From: Ensifer adhaerens
GTDB taxonomy: Bacteria > Pseudomonadota > Alphaproteobacteria > Rhizobiales > Rhizobiaceae
Reading direction: 5' to 3'
Assembly: GCF_002940685.1 (NCBI RefSeq)
Contig: NZ_PNFP01000001.1
Coordinates: forward strand, 248,001-312,000
DNA length: 64,000 nucleotides
Shown: positions 44,003-52,730 of the stretch, piece after piece
Position numbering within the stretch: position 1 is the stretch's first letter
Layout of the letters: every line of letters starts with the position of its first letter
Notes under the pieces: generated by a model
The model's database searches: none
Seen by the model: the letters and a program-made list of their open reading frames with translations, nothing else
What the model was told of the DNA's origin: nothing
Translations under genes and position numbers: made by a program

Positions 44003-44339
44003 CCGGCCTTTCGGCCGCCCTCTCGCCCGGCAGGGGCCGCCGAGCCTACGCGATACCAGAACTCTTGGGACAGCCGGCTACGCCAGTGTCTCTGGATCGA
44101 ACCTACTTGAGCGATAGGCCGGGCGCAACGTGTCCCGGTGGCGCAGAGCGGCTGAGCTGACATCGGCGCGCGAAGGCATTTCGCTACGCTCGTCCCTGGG
44201 CATTGCCGCTGGTTGTTCCCGTCCGTGGCGCACAATGGAACAAAAGCCGTGCGGTTCGCTTCAACCTGTTCCGCACCTGTTGCCGAAGCTTGATAATGCG
44301 GTTAATCCGCTTTCAATCCGCGGGGGCTAAGCTTCTTCC
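44003..44339. other. Intergenic gap, coaBC to diguanylate cyclase
   Basis: A 337-base divergent promoter region. I see no clear operator, repeat, RNA gene or coding frame. The purine-rich GGGGGCTAAG lies about 10 bp before the cyclase ATG at 44340. Confidence 0.5.
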
Positions 44340-46151
44340 ATGCGCATAAATGCGATCACCAATTGGGCCTATGGCGTAACCGTCCTGCTGACGGGGCTTT
44401 CCGGCGCGGCCTTCATCCTGTCGACGGACAGCGCCATCAAGGAGCGCCAGGCGGTTGAGCAGCATCTGGTGCTCGACACGCTGGGTGAAGAGCTTGCGCT
44501 CGGGGCGGAAACGCGAAGCGACGAGGCGCGCCTCTATGTCATGCGCGGCGACGAGCGCCATCTCGAAGCCTTCCATCGCGCCGAAGAGGAGGAGCGCCGA
44601 CGCGAGGAGGCGGCAAAGACCGCGGCGGACTTTGGTGCGTCACCGGGCGAGATCGCCGCCTTGCAGGAAATCGTTCGCGAGGCGGAAGCGCTCGACAAGG
44701 TCGAGGTCGCCGCCATCGGGGCCTATCAGAAGGGCGACAGCACAGGCGCGCAGGAAAAGCTCTTCGGGCCCGAGCACGAGCGCCTGCAGGCAGCACTTCT
44801 CGACACCGTGGCGCGGTTCCGGGACCTGACCAACGTCCGCACCGGCGCAGCCCTCAATGCGGCGCAGGAGCGCAGCGATTGGTACGCGGCCGCCGCCAAG
44901 ACGATGCTCGGCATCACCGCCGCCCTGTTCCTCAGCGTCCTCTACTTCATCCTGAAGCGTCGCGTCGCCATGCCGCTCACCCGCATGAGCGGCATCGTGA
45001 CAAGGCTTGCCGAGCAGGACTACGCCGTGGAAGTTCCGCTCGACCGGCGCACCGACGAGATCGGCGAGATGAACAAGGCGATCCATATCTTCCGCGAGAA
45101 CGGCCTGGAACGGGATCGGCTGGACGCGGAGCGACGGCTGGACCAGCAGACGAAAGACCTGATCCTGCAGATGATGCACCGGCTGCAGGCCTGCCAGAGC
45201 CAGGAGGAACTTGCCGAGGTCGTCGCCCGCTTCGCACCGCAGGTCTTCCCCAACCTCGCCGGCCATCTCTACGTCTTGAACGACGGCCGCACGCATCTGA
45301 CCCGCGTCGGCACCTGGCTCGATCCTGAGCATTCGGCGCCATCCTTCCCGTCGAGCGCCTGCTGGGGGCTGCGCCGCGGCCGGCCGCATGTCAGCAATCG
45401 CGGCCACAGCGACATCGCCTGCCAGCACCTCGACGATGATGGCGTGACCGGCCTCTGCGTGCCGTTGACGGCCCAGGGCGATACGATCGGCCTTCTCTAC
45501 TTCGAGGAACGGTCTGAGGAGGAGTTCGCCGTCGAGGCGTCGCGCCTCTATCTCGAACTGATCGCCGAAAACATCGGGCTCGCCGTCGCCAATCTTCAGC
45601 TGCGCGAGAAGCTCACCAATCTCGCGGTGCGCGATGCGCTGACGGGGCTGCTCAACCGGCGCTGCCTCGACGAGGCGCTGAACCGTGAGCCTCGCGGGCA
45701 GGGCGGCAAGCCACTCACCTGCCTGATGATCGACATCGACCACTTCAAGCGCTTCAACGACGAGTTCGGCCACGATGCCGGCGATGTCGTCATGCAGTAT
45801 GTGGCGCAGATCATCGTCGATACGGTCGGCGATGCCGGCAGTGCCTATCGCTTCGGCGGCGAGGAATTCACCGTGCTGATGCCCGATGCCGGCGAGGCCG
45901 CAGGCTTCGAGCTTGCCGAACGCCTGAGAACGAAGATCGGCACCACGCCGCTCTCACATCGCGGCCGGATCCTGGGCACGGTTTCGGTCTCGGTCGGCAT
46001 TGCCTCGGCCCCGGACGACGGACCGGTCGCCACGCTTCTGACCCGCGCCGATGCCGCTCTTCTCGACGCCAAGAACCACGGTCGAAACCGAAGCGTGCGC
46101 GCGTCCGGGCTGGCCTTTGGCGACGACGAGGCACGGCGCAGTCTCGCCTGA
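44340..46151 (+). CDS. Membrane-bound GAF-GGDEF diguanylate cyclase
   Basis: A 603-residue sensor that should make cyclic di-GMP. Order: transmembrane helix at about 9-28, periplasmic helical domain (to ~180), second transmembrane helix at ~183-203 (MLGITAALFLSVLYFILK), HAMP linker (~204-257), GAF domain (~275-420), and GGDEF domain (~425-595). The active-site motif GGEEF is intact at residues 506-510. The sequence before it is VGDAGSAYRF, so the RxxD inhibitory site is absent, and product inhibition of the usual kind is not expected. Signal and target are unknown. Confidence 0.9.
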   Translation: MRINAITNWAYGVTVLLTGLSGAAFILSTDSAIKERQAVEQHLVLDTLGEELALGAETRSDEARLYVMRGDERHLEAFHRAEEEERRREEAAKTAADFGASPGEIAALQEIVREAEALDKVEVAAIGAYQKGDSTGAQEKLFGPEHERLQAALLDTVARFRDLTNVRTGAALNAAQERSDWYAAAAKTMLGITAALFLSVLYFILKRRVAMPLTRMSGIVTRLAEQDYAVEVPLDRRTDEIGEMNKAIHIFRENGLERDRLDAERRLDQQTKDLILQMMHRLQACQSQEELAEVVARFAPQVFPNLAGHLYVLNDGRTHLTRVGTWLDPEHSAPSFPSSACWGLRRGRPHVSNRGHSDIACQHLDDDGVTGLCVPLTAQGDTIGLLYFEERSEEEFAVEASRLYLELIAENIGLAVANLQLREKLTNLAVRDALTGLLNRRCLDEALNREPRGQGGKPLTCLMIDIDHFKRFNDEFGHDAGDVVMQYVAQIIVDTVGDAGSAYRFGGEEFTVLMPDAGEAAGFELAERLRTKIGTTPLSHRGRILGTVSVSVGIASAPDDGPVATLLTRADAALLDAKNHGRNRSVRASGLAFGDDEARRSLA

Positions 46152-46172
46152 TCTTCCCTTCACCGCTGCACG

Positions 46173-46253
46173 GCATCGAACGTCCCGCCTTGAAACGGGC
46201 GCATTCGATGCTATCTATTGCTGCGATAGAAATTTGAACAGGATACACGCATC
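46173..46253 (+). promoter_or_regulatory. Hairpin-rich leader upstream of the ABC-F gene
   Basis: GCATCGAA (46173-46180) pairs with TTCGATGC (46204-46211), and a second small hairpin follows (CTATC with GATAG, to 46230). The segment GCATCG recurs at 46248-46253 and could compete for the CGATGC arm, giving two exclusive folds. A terminator role is unlikely because no T-run follows. Confidence 0.4.
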
Positions 46254-46254
46254 G

Positions 46255-46359
46255 ATGGATTTCACCCTGAACGCCAAGCCGAACCGTCTTGCCATCAGGG
46301 AAAACCGTATCCATGCCTGCTTCGATTTCACTCTCCCGAATTTCTTGGTCCACGCCTGA
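46255..46359 (+). CDS. Possible upstream reading frame overlapping the ABC-F start (34 aa)
   Basis: An ATG at 46255, with AGGATA about 10 bp upstream, opens a 34-codon frame that begins MDFTLNAKPNRLAIRENR and ends TGA at 46357-46359. It overlaps the first 16 codons of the ABC-F gene in a different frame. Regulatory uORFs are known before antibiotic-resistance ABC-F genes, but this one may be chance. Confidence 0.25.
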   Translation: MDFTLNAKPNRLAIRENRIHACFDFTLPNFLVHA

Positions 46360-47893
46360 GGGCCGAAGCCTCTTTTCCAACCTCGATCTGACCTTTGGTC
46401 CTGTTCGCTCCGGCCTCGTCGGTCGTAACGGCGTGGGAAAATCCACGCTGCTGCGCCTCATCGAAGGCTCGATGGCGCCGCAGGCCGGCAAGGTCTCAGT
46501 CGTCGGCAGCCTCGGCGTGCTCAGCCAGACCGTTCAGGTTGCGGCCGACGAGACCGTCGCCGATCTCTTTGGCGTCACCGAGGCCCTTGCGGTTCTGCAG
46601 AAAGCAGAAGAGGGGCACGCCACTATCGACGAACTGGCTTCCGCCGACTGGACGCTGGAAGCCCGCATGCAGGAAGCGCTTGCGCGCGTCGGTCTGGAGG
46701 CATCGGTGGAAACGCGCCTTGCCGCCCTGTCCGGCGGGCAGATGACCCGCGTGAAGCTTGCCGCCCTCGTCTTCAAGGAGCCCGATTTCATCCTGCTCGA
46801 CGAACCGACCAACAACCTCGACCGCGAGGGCCGGGCTGCCGTCGCCGCGCTGATGGCGGGCTGGCGTGGCGGCGCCATCGTCGTCAGCCATGATCGCGAA
46901 CTCCTGGAGACGATGGATGCGATCGTCGAATTGACGTCGCTTGGTGCTGCGACCTATGGCGGCAACTGGAGCCACTATCGCGAACGCAAGGCGATCGAGC
47001 TCGCATCGGCCCGCCATGACCTCGCCGATGCCGAACGGCGCCTGGCCGAGGTCGAGCGCAAGGCCCAGGAGGCGGCCGAACGCAAGGCGCGCAAGGATGC
47101 CGCCGGCCGCCGCAAACGCGCCAAGGGCGACGAGCCGCTGCTCCTGCTCGACGCCAGGAAGGAGCGCAGCGAAAAGACCGGCGGCGACAATGCCCGGCTT
47201 GCCGAGCGTCGACGCGATTCTGCCGTCGGCGATCTCGCCGAGGCGCGCGAGCGCATCGAGATCCTGCAGCCGCTGACCGTTCGCCTGCCTCCGACCGGCC
47301 TGCCTGCCGGCCGGAGCGTCTTGCAGGTCGATGGTGTCAGCATTGGCTATGAACCGGGCAAGCCCGTCATCGACTGGCTGTCGCTCTCTATCGTCGGTCC
47401 GCAGCGCGTTGCGCTCACCGGCCGCAACGGCTCGGGCAAGACGACGCTGCTGTCGCTGCTGACAGGCGATCTGCAGCCATGGTCCGGCGGCGTGCGCGTG
47501 CTCGTCGATCACGCCATGCTCGACCAGAAGGTGAGCCTGCTTGATCCCGCGCTCTCGATCCGCGACAATTTTCGTGCCCTCAACCCGGACGCCAGCGAAA
47601 ACGACTGCCGGGCAGCACTCGCCCGCTTCATGTTCCGGGCGGACGCGGCTCTCCAGGTCGTTTCGAGCCTCAGCGGCGGCCAGATGCTGCGCGCCGGTCT
47701 CGCCTGCGTGCTGAGCGGCAGCAAGCCGCCGCAGCTCCTGATCCTCGACGAGCCGACCAACCATCTCGACATCGATTCCATCGAGGCGGTCGAGGCGGGC
47801 TTGAGAGCCTATGACGGGGCGCTGCTGGTCGTCAGCCACGACCAGGCTTTTCTGGAGGCGATCGGCATCACCAGGCGGATCGCGCTTTCGTGA
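46313..47893 (+). CDS. ABC-F family ATP-binding protein (Uup/EttA-like)
   Basis: A 526-residue protein with two ABC domains and no membrane part. First domain: Walker A GRNGVGKSTLL, signature LSGGQMTRVKLAAL, Walker B FILLDEPTNNLD. A charged, coiled-coil linker (residues ~220-300, rich in Ala/Arg/Glu/Lys) follows. Second domain: Walker A GRNGSGKTTLL, signature LSGGQMLRAGLACVL, Walker B LLILDEPTNHLDIDSIEA. ABC-F proteins act on ribosomes, some in translation control and some in antibiotic protection; which applies here is unknown. The start at 46313 (MPASISLSRISW) has AGGGA 11 bp upstream. Confidence 0.92.
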   Translation: MPASISLSRISWSTPEGRSLFSNLDLTFGPVRSGLVGRNGVGKSTLLRLIEGSMAPQAGKVSVVGSLGVLSQTVQVAADETVADLFGVTEALAVLQKAEEGHATIDELASADWTLEARMQEALARVGLEASVETRLAALSGGQMTRVKLAALVFKEPDFILLDEPTNNLDREGRAAVAALMAGWRGGAIVVSHDRELLETMDAIVELTSLGAATYGGNWSHYRERKAIELASARHDLADAERRLAEVERKAQEAAERKARKDAAGRRKRAKGDEPLLLLDARKERSEKTGGDNARLAERRRDSAVGDLAEARERIEILQPLTVRLPPTGLPAGRSVLQVDGVSIGYEPGKPVIDWLSLSIVGPQRVALTGRNGSGKTTLLSLLTGDLQPWSGGVRVLVDHAMLDQKVSLLDPALSIRDNFRALNPDASENDCRAALARFMFRADAALQVVSSLSGGQMLRAGLACVLSGSKPPQLLILDEPTNHLDIDSIEAVEAGLRAYDGALLVVSHDQAFLEAIGITRRIALS

Positions 47894-47914
47894 GCGCGGC
47901 GGCAGCCGCCTGGC

Positions 47915-48817
47915 TCATTCCGCCCATTGCGCTGCGCCGGTGAAGGCGATCGTCAGCCAGCGGTCGTGGCCGGGGTCGCCGATCTCTTCGCCGATCTCGG
48001 CGCGGATCCGGTCGAGATCGGCGAGCGTGCCGACCTTGGTTTCCGGCGTTCCGATCAGATGGACCTCGATCGTCTTGGAACGTCCGACCTTGGCGACATA
48101 GGTGCGGTAATCGGCAAAGCCGTGGCGCGCGACGGCGTTTGCGGCGGCCTGGCGCACGCGCTCGTCGAGCTCGGCGGGCGCGACCAGGAAGATTTCCTTC
48201 AGCGCCTGGAAGACCGTGCGGATCGGCAGCGGGATCAGGCAGAGCGTCAGCACGATCAGGATCGCCGGGTCGACATAGGGCGTGACGTATTCGTAGGCCG
48301 TACCCTTTAGGGCGGCGGCGATCACGAAGGCGACGAGCAGGGCGGATGTGATTGCACCGGACATCGCCCAGGCGCGCACGTCGAGCGCCAGGAATTCCGA
48401 ACCGATCGGCCTGTTTGCCCGGCGTACATAGAAGAACATGAAGGCGCAGATCACAACGACGACGGCGGCATAGGCAATCGCCCAGTCGAAGGCGAGGTGG
48501 TTGCCGCCCGACAGAATGGAGCCGACGGCATTCACCATCGCGTAGAAGGAAAGCAGCGTCAGCAGCCCGGCATTGAAGAGCAGCACCATCGGTTCGATGT
48601 GCCAGAAGCCCATCTGGAAGCGCTTGCTCGGCTTCGGGATGAGCTGCGTCACGCCGAGCGCAAGCAGGGTCATGGAGGCGTCGACGGCCGAGAAGACGCC
48701 GTCGAACACGATGGAGACCGAGCCCGATAGCAGACCGAAGATAACGCCCGTCACCCCGACGACGACGGTGGCCGCGATCGATTGTTTGAGGACTGTCTGT
48801 TCGCTTGGCGCACTCAT
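47915..48817 (-). CDS. Cation diffusion facilitator (CDF) transporter
   Basis: A 300-residue inner-membrane metal/proton antiporter with about six hydrophobic helices. The first helices carry GVTGVIFGLLSGSVSIVFDGVFSAVDASMTLLAL, in which the D-x-x-x-D pair fits the CDF metal site; VDPAILIVLTLCLI follows, and the cytoplasmic C-terminal domain (residues ~205-300) has KTIEVHLIG. The start at 48817 (MSAPSEQTVLK) is favoured over an extension to 48955 that reads into non-coding sequence. It is separated from the ABC-F gene by 21 bp and converges with it. The metal (Zn, Co, Fe or Mn) cannot be told. Confidence 0.87.
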   Translation of the reverse strand: MSAPSEQTVLKQSIAATVVVGVTGVIFGLLSGSVSIVFDGVFSAVDASMTLLALGVTQLIPKPSKRFQMGFWHIEPMVLLFNAGLLTLLSFYAMVNAVGSILSGGNHLAFDWAIAYAAVVVVICAFMFFYVRRANRPIGSEFLALDVRAWAMSGAITSALLVAFVIAAALKGTAYEYVTPYVDPAILIVLTLCLIPLPIRTVFQALKEIFLVAPAELDERVRQAAANAVARHGFADYRTYVAKVGRSKTIEVHLIGTPETKVGTLADLDRIRAEIGEEIGDPGHDRWLTIAFTGAAQWAE

Positions 48818-49029
48818 GATCTTGTTTTTACTCCGGTTTTGGTGTGGTGCGTAGGCGTTGGCAGTGTCGAAATGGTGGCAAGGCGGGTCGATGACGCTGC
48901 AAGCATAGCGTTTCGGCCCGCCGCAAGACAGCCGCCAGGGCCTGGTCCAGGGCATGCAGTTGTCTTTCGCCGGTCGTGGGCTCAGAATTGACGAAGGCCC
49001 GCGGCAGGAGAATGGGCTGTGGAGGGGAC

Positions 49030-49806
49030 ATGATCGTCGAGATGCTGCTCGGTGCTCTCTTCGTGTGCGGCACGGTCGCCCTGACGCTTGCCGCGTACTT
49101 CCTGATGCGGCTGATCATGGGCAGCGAGGCCGAGGGCCATGAAAAGGAGCTGGCCAGTTCGGTCATCTTCCGGATCTCGGCACTGCATGGCCTGATCCTT
49201 GCGCTCGTGTTCGCGCAGGAGATGGTCGAGTACCAGCAACTCAAATACGAAATGGCGACCGAAGCCGGCGCTATCGCTGACATCTACTATGATGCCGCGC
49301 GCTACGGCGAAGACTTCAAGGCACCGATCCAGCAGGCGATCTCCGCCTACGTGTCCCAGGTGATCGACGGCGAGTGGCAGTCATTGGCCGACAAGGGCCG
49401 TCTTTCAAATGAGGCCTGGACACTCTGGGACAATGCCTACCAGCATGTGCTGAACCTCGTGCCGACCGATAAGCGTCAGGACAGCCTGCGTAGCCAGATG
49501 CTGGAGCGGCTGCACGACGTTTCGCAGAGCCGGACCAAGCGGGAAAGCAACGTTGCGGACCAGATCGACAGCATCTTCTGGTTCGCGGCACTCTCCGGCG
49601 TGATCTTCATCGCGCTCGCCTATTATGCCTATCCGCCGAGGCCGCGGAACCTGCTGCTGCTCTGTCTCTTCGGTGCCTATACCGGCATCATCCTGTTCCT
49701 GATCTACGCCTTCTCCAATCCATATCAGCCGCCGGCAGCACTGGCGCCGGGGCCGCTCGAACGGGTGCAGGAGCAGATCAACGCCTCGCCCGCGACCGGC
49801 GGGTGA
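49030..49806 (+). CDS. DUF4239 membrane protein (bestrophin-like)
   Basis: A 258-residue protein with two hydrophobic segments near the N-terminus (MIVEMLLGALFVCGTVALTL and IFRISALHGLILALVFAQEM) and two near the C-terminus (WFAALSGVIFIALAYYAYPP and LLLLCLFGAYTGIILFLIYAF), enclosing a ~120-residue helical region. This layout matches DUF4239, relatives of bestrophin-type channels. The start at 49030 has GGAGGGGAC directly upstream, clearly better than the earlier ATG at 48976. Function is unknown. It converges with an MFS transporter gene 7 bp away. Confidence 0.82.
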   Translation: MIVEMLLGALFVCGTVALTLAAYFLMRLIMGSEAEGHEKELASSVIFRISALHGLILALVFAQEMVEYQQLKYEMATEAGAIADIYYDAARYGEDFKAPIQQAISAYVSQVIDGEWQSLADKGRLSNEAWTLWDNAYQHVLNLVPTDKRQDSLRSQMLERLHDVSQSRTKRESNVADQIDSIFWFAALSGVIFIALAYYAYPPRPRNLLLLCLFGAYTGIILFLIYAFSNPYQPPAALAPGPLERVQEQINASPATGG

Positions 49807-49812
49807 CCGGTC

Positions 49813-51081
49813 TCAAGCGAACTGCCCCAGCCGCAGCAGGTCTCCCGTGGCGGCGCCATCGTCGAGCGCCGTGGTGCGCGCGGCCTCGGGACGTGGCGGC
49901 GGCATGGAATGGCCGATCGCAAACAGAACCGCACCTGCCGCCGCAAACACCCCGAACAACAGGAACATGCCAGCGCCGCCGACGGCGCCAAGGGCAAGGC
50001 CGCCCATGAGCGGACCGAGGAAGTTTCCAAACGTCGAGAGCGAGTGGGCACCGAAATAGGTGCCACGGTTGCCAGCGTTGGAGATGCCGTCGACCAGCAC
50101 ATATTCCGACGGCACGACCAGCACCTCGCCTATGGTGAAAAGGATCATCGAGGCGACGAGCATTTCCATTCCGGACGAGGCGGCAAAGCCGATTTCGCCG
50201 ATCAGGAACAGCAGGCTGCCAAGCGACAGCGCGTGCAGGGCGCCGATCCGTTCGATGACGAAGCGGGCCGGCGTACTGGCGACCAGCACCGTGACCGCGT
50301 TGGTCGAAACCAGCAGCGCAAAAAGCGTGACGCCGTCCTCAAAGCCGGTATTGAGATACTGCGACAGGGTCACGGACCATTGACCGTGAACGGCGAGAAG
50401 CAGCGTGCCGCCGACGACGAAGAAGACCAGGCGCCGGTCACGCAGGGCGGCGACAAGTCCGCGCCAGCCACCGGGGCCCCCTGACGTTCGTTCGGTTTCG
50501 ATAGCCTGCCTGCTGCGGGCCTCCGGTACCGTGAGCAAGAGTACGAGACCGAAGGCTGCGTGTATGACGCCCGCGATGACGAAAAGCGTCACATAGGCGG
50601 CACCGACCCATACGCCGATCAATGGCCCGATTGCCCAGCCGGCATTGATGGCGAGATAGCGCCAGGAGAAAACCTTGAGGCGCAGACGTTCAGGCGCCGC
50701 ATCGCTCATCAGGGCGCGCGCGACCGGTTCAAAAACGGCGGCGGCAACGGCGGAAACGATGTGGGCCAGCGCGAAGGCGGCGATCGATTGCGCCAGTCCG
50801 AGCCCGGCCAGCGCCAGTCCGGCCATGAAAAGTGCGACGGTCAGCACGCCTTTTCGGCCAATTCGATCGGAGAGCGTGCCAGCGAAGGGGCTGACGATCG
50901 CGCCGAGCAGCGGACCCACGCCGATCAACGCGCCGATGCTGGCGGGATTGAGGCCGAAGTCACGCTGGAGGCGGATCGCAAGGAAGGTCAGGCTCATGCC
51001 CTTGGCGATCGTCACCACACCGGAGCCCGCGATGAGAAGCAGCGCGACGAAGCGGCCGGCTTTTTCGGAATAGGCAGTCAT
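49813..51081 (-). CDS. Major facilitator superfamily transporter
   Basis: A 422-residue MFS protein with twelve predicted helices. The loop 2-3 signature is GTLSDRIGRKGVL (G-x-L-x-D-R-x-G-R-K), and the matching second-half loop reads ARFVIERIGALHALSLGSLLF. The long run of alternating Ala/Gly/Leu/Val helices fits a drug or metabolite exporter of the DHA type, but substrate is unknown. I place the start at an ATG at 51081, 8 bp after AGCAGG, rather than the GTG at 51090. Confidence 0.88.
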   Translation of the reverse strand: MTAYSEKAGRFVALLLIAGSGVVTIAKGMSLTFLAIRLQRDFGLNPASIGALIGVGPLLGAIVSPFAGTLSDRIGRKGVLTVALFMAGLALAGLGLAQSIAAFALAHIVSAVAAAVFEPVARALMSDAAPERLRLKVFSWRYLAINAGWAIGPLIGVWVGAAYVTLFVIAGVIHAAFGLVLLLTVPEARSRQAIETERTSGGPGGWRGLVAALRDRRLVFFVVGGTLLLAVHGQWSVTLSQYLNTGFEDGVTLFALLVSTNAVTVLVASTPARFVIERIGALHALSLGSLLFLIGEIGFAASSGMEMLVASMILFTIGEVLVVPSEYVLVDGISNAGNRGTYFGAHSLSTFGNFLGPLMGGLALGAVGGAGMFLLFGVFAAAGAVLFAIGHSMPPPRPEAARTTALDDGAATGDLLRLGQFA

Positions 51082-51223
51082 CACGGGCACCTGCTGGCTG
51101 GAAACCGCCCGGCCTCCCTAAAGGATGGGGCGGAGCAAAAGGAAGAAACGCCTATGCGATTACAGCCGGCACGTGTGTTCTGCAAGGGGGCGTCGATTCC
51201 CCAATTGGTCCCGGCATGAACAG

Positions 51224-51262
51224 AATAGCCCCGAGGCGGCCGTCGTCCGCCCTGGGGCTATT
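51224..51262 (-). terminator. Hairpin after the nucleoside deaminase gene
   Basis: A perfect 9-bp outer stem (51224-51232 with 51254-51262) and an inner AGGCGG-CCGCCCT pairing. On the minus strand only ATTCTGTTC follows, so it has a weak T-run but a very stable stem. Confidence 0.55.
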
Positions 51263-51295
51263 CGCAACGCGATGGCTGGGCGTTGGCCCGACAGC

Positions 51296-51766
51296 TCAAG
51301 CCTTGGCCTGTCGCTCTTGCCAGGCTGCGTAAAGCGGTAACGTCTCGGCATCGTCGACCGGCACATGGCGGAAGCGCATCGCCTGCTCGGCGAGCGGTTT
51401 TGCCAGTTCCGCATAGATCGCTGCGGTCGAGAGGCCAAAGGGTTCGGCGTCGGTATTCGAGTTCGCATAGGCGATCTCAGTGATGCCGGCCATGCGCATG
51501 GCCGCAAGGCACATCGGGCAGGGCTGGCCGCTGGCGTAGACCGCGGCCCCTTCGAGCCGCGGGGAGCGAAGCTTTTGGGCGGCGGCACGCAGCGCGTTCA
51601 GTTCCGCATGCGCGGTCGGGTCGCCGGATGACAGCATCTCGTTGACGCCGCGGCCAACGATCTCGCCGTCCTTGACGACGACGGCGCCGAAGGGGCGCCC
51701 GCCGTTCTCGATGTTGCGGCGGGCAAGCGCCACCGCCTCGGCCAGATAGGTCTGTTCCTTGTTCAT
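51296..51766 (-). CDS. Cytidine/guanine-deaminase-like nucleoside deaminase
   Basis: A 156-residue zinc deaminase with both catalytic motifs: HAE (H53 and E55, in DPTAHAELNALRAA) and PCPMC (C83 and C86, in ASGQPCPMCLAAM). Its length and the flanking GRPFGAVVVKDGEIVGRGVN resemble GuaD-type guanine deaminases more than tRNA adenosine deaminase TadA. Cytidine, guanine or a related base are all possible substrates. A stable hairpin lies downstream. Confidence 0.87.
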   Translation of the reverse strand: MNKEQTYLAEAVALARRNIENGGRPFGAVVVKDGEIVGRGVNEMLSSGDPTAHAELNALRAAAQKLRSPRLEGAAVYASGQPCPMCLAAMRMAGITEIAYANSNTDAEPFGLSTAAIYAELAKPLAEQAMRFRHVPVDDAETLPLYAAWQERQAKA

Positions 51767-51777
51767 CCTATTTCTCT

Positions 51778-52452
51778 CTAGCGGGCGCCGGCGTCGGCCA
51801 GCAGCTTCTCGATCTTGCCGTAGCCGCGCTGGCGGGCATGGGTCAGCGGGCTGACACCCTCGCCATCGGCAAGGTTCACGTCGGCGCCGGCCGCAATCAG
51901 CAGCCGTACGATCTCGGTGTGTTTTTCGCCGCCGCTGCCGAGGATGATGGCTTCGAGCAGCGCGGTCCAGCCGAGGCGGTTGACGTGATCGACGTCGATG
52001 CCGGCTTCGATCAAGGTCTTGACGGTCTCGACATGGCCGCGCTCGGCGGCCGGGATCAACGCCGTTCCGCCATAGCGGTTGGTGCTCTTGAGGTCGGCGC
52101 CATTGGCAAGCGCCAGCTTCAGGATTTCGAGATGCCCGCGCGCGCCGGCATAGAGGTAGGGGCTGTCCTGGATCTTGTCCTTGGCGTTGACGTCGGCGCC
52201 GGCCTCGATCAGGGCACGCGCCGCATCGACGCGATTTTCATGGGTGGCGGCGAGCAGCGCCGTCGCGCCGCTGGCGTCGCGCGCTTCGATGCTCGCCCCT
52301 TCCTTGAGCAGCGCCTTCACCTTGTCCGGATCGCCGGTCTCGGCGGCGGAGATCAGTTGGTTTTCAAGCATCGAGGCCCCCACGGTTTGAGGTGCAAGGC
52401 TGAAGGCGGCAATCGATGCGCCGATCAGCGAGCCGAAAAGTCTTGGTCGCAT
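51778..52452 (-). CDS. Exported ankyrin-repeat protein
   Basis: A 224-residue protein with an N-terminal signal peptide (MRPRLFGSLIGASIAAFSLA, cut near VGA) and about five ankyrin repeats, e.g. GDPDKVKALLKEGASIEARD, NRVDAARALIEAGADVNAKD, GHLEILKLALANGADLKSTN and GHVETVKTLIEAGIDVDHVN. It is likely a periplasmic protein-protein interaction module; periplasmic ankyrin proteins have been linked to catalase function in some bacteria, but nothing here suggests that. The start at 52452 follows GGAAAG. It diverges from a LysR regulator gene across a 278-bp gap. Confidence 0.87.
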   Translation of the reverse strand: MRPRLFGSLIGASIAAFSLAPQTVGASMLENQLISAAETGDPDKVKALLKEGASIEARDASGATALLAATHENRVDAARALIEAGADVNAKDKIQDSPYLYAGARGHLEILKLALANGADLKSTNRYGGTALIPAAERGHVETVKTLIEAGIDVDHVNRLGWTALLEAIILGSGGEKHTEIVRLLIAAGADVNLADGEGVSPLTHARQRGYGKIEKLLADAGAR

Positions 52453-52685
52453 TTGGTCTTTCCGATCATGCAGGCCGGTCGAATGGATCGACCGATCGCA
52501 ATGGTTCCGGTTACGAGCGAAACGTGGAAACCCGGAAGGGGCTCCGTCCATGCCGCTCTCGCTCATCGCGATCTCGTGCTTACTTGAGCCGATCCGTGAC
52601 CTTTTCAAGGGCGCAAGACACGCGTCGTCGCCGAACGTCTCCCGCGCCCGGCATGGCCCTCCCACCTGCGACCTTAGGCAGTGCC

Positions 52686-52716
52686 GCATTCATTTGGAAA
52701 TTAAATGTATGAATGC
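52686..52716. promoter_or_regulatory. Palindromic operator candidate upstream of the LysR gene
   Basis: GCATTCAT and ATGAATGC form a perfect 8-bp inverted repeat with a 15-base spacer, within which CATTT and AAATG form a second, inner inverted repeat. It lies 15 bp before the LysR start at 52731, a typical place for LysR autoregulation. Confidence 0.5.
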
Positions 52717-52730
52717 TATCAAGTGGAAAT

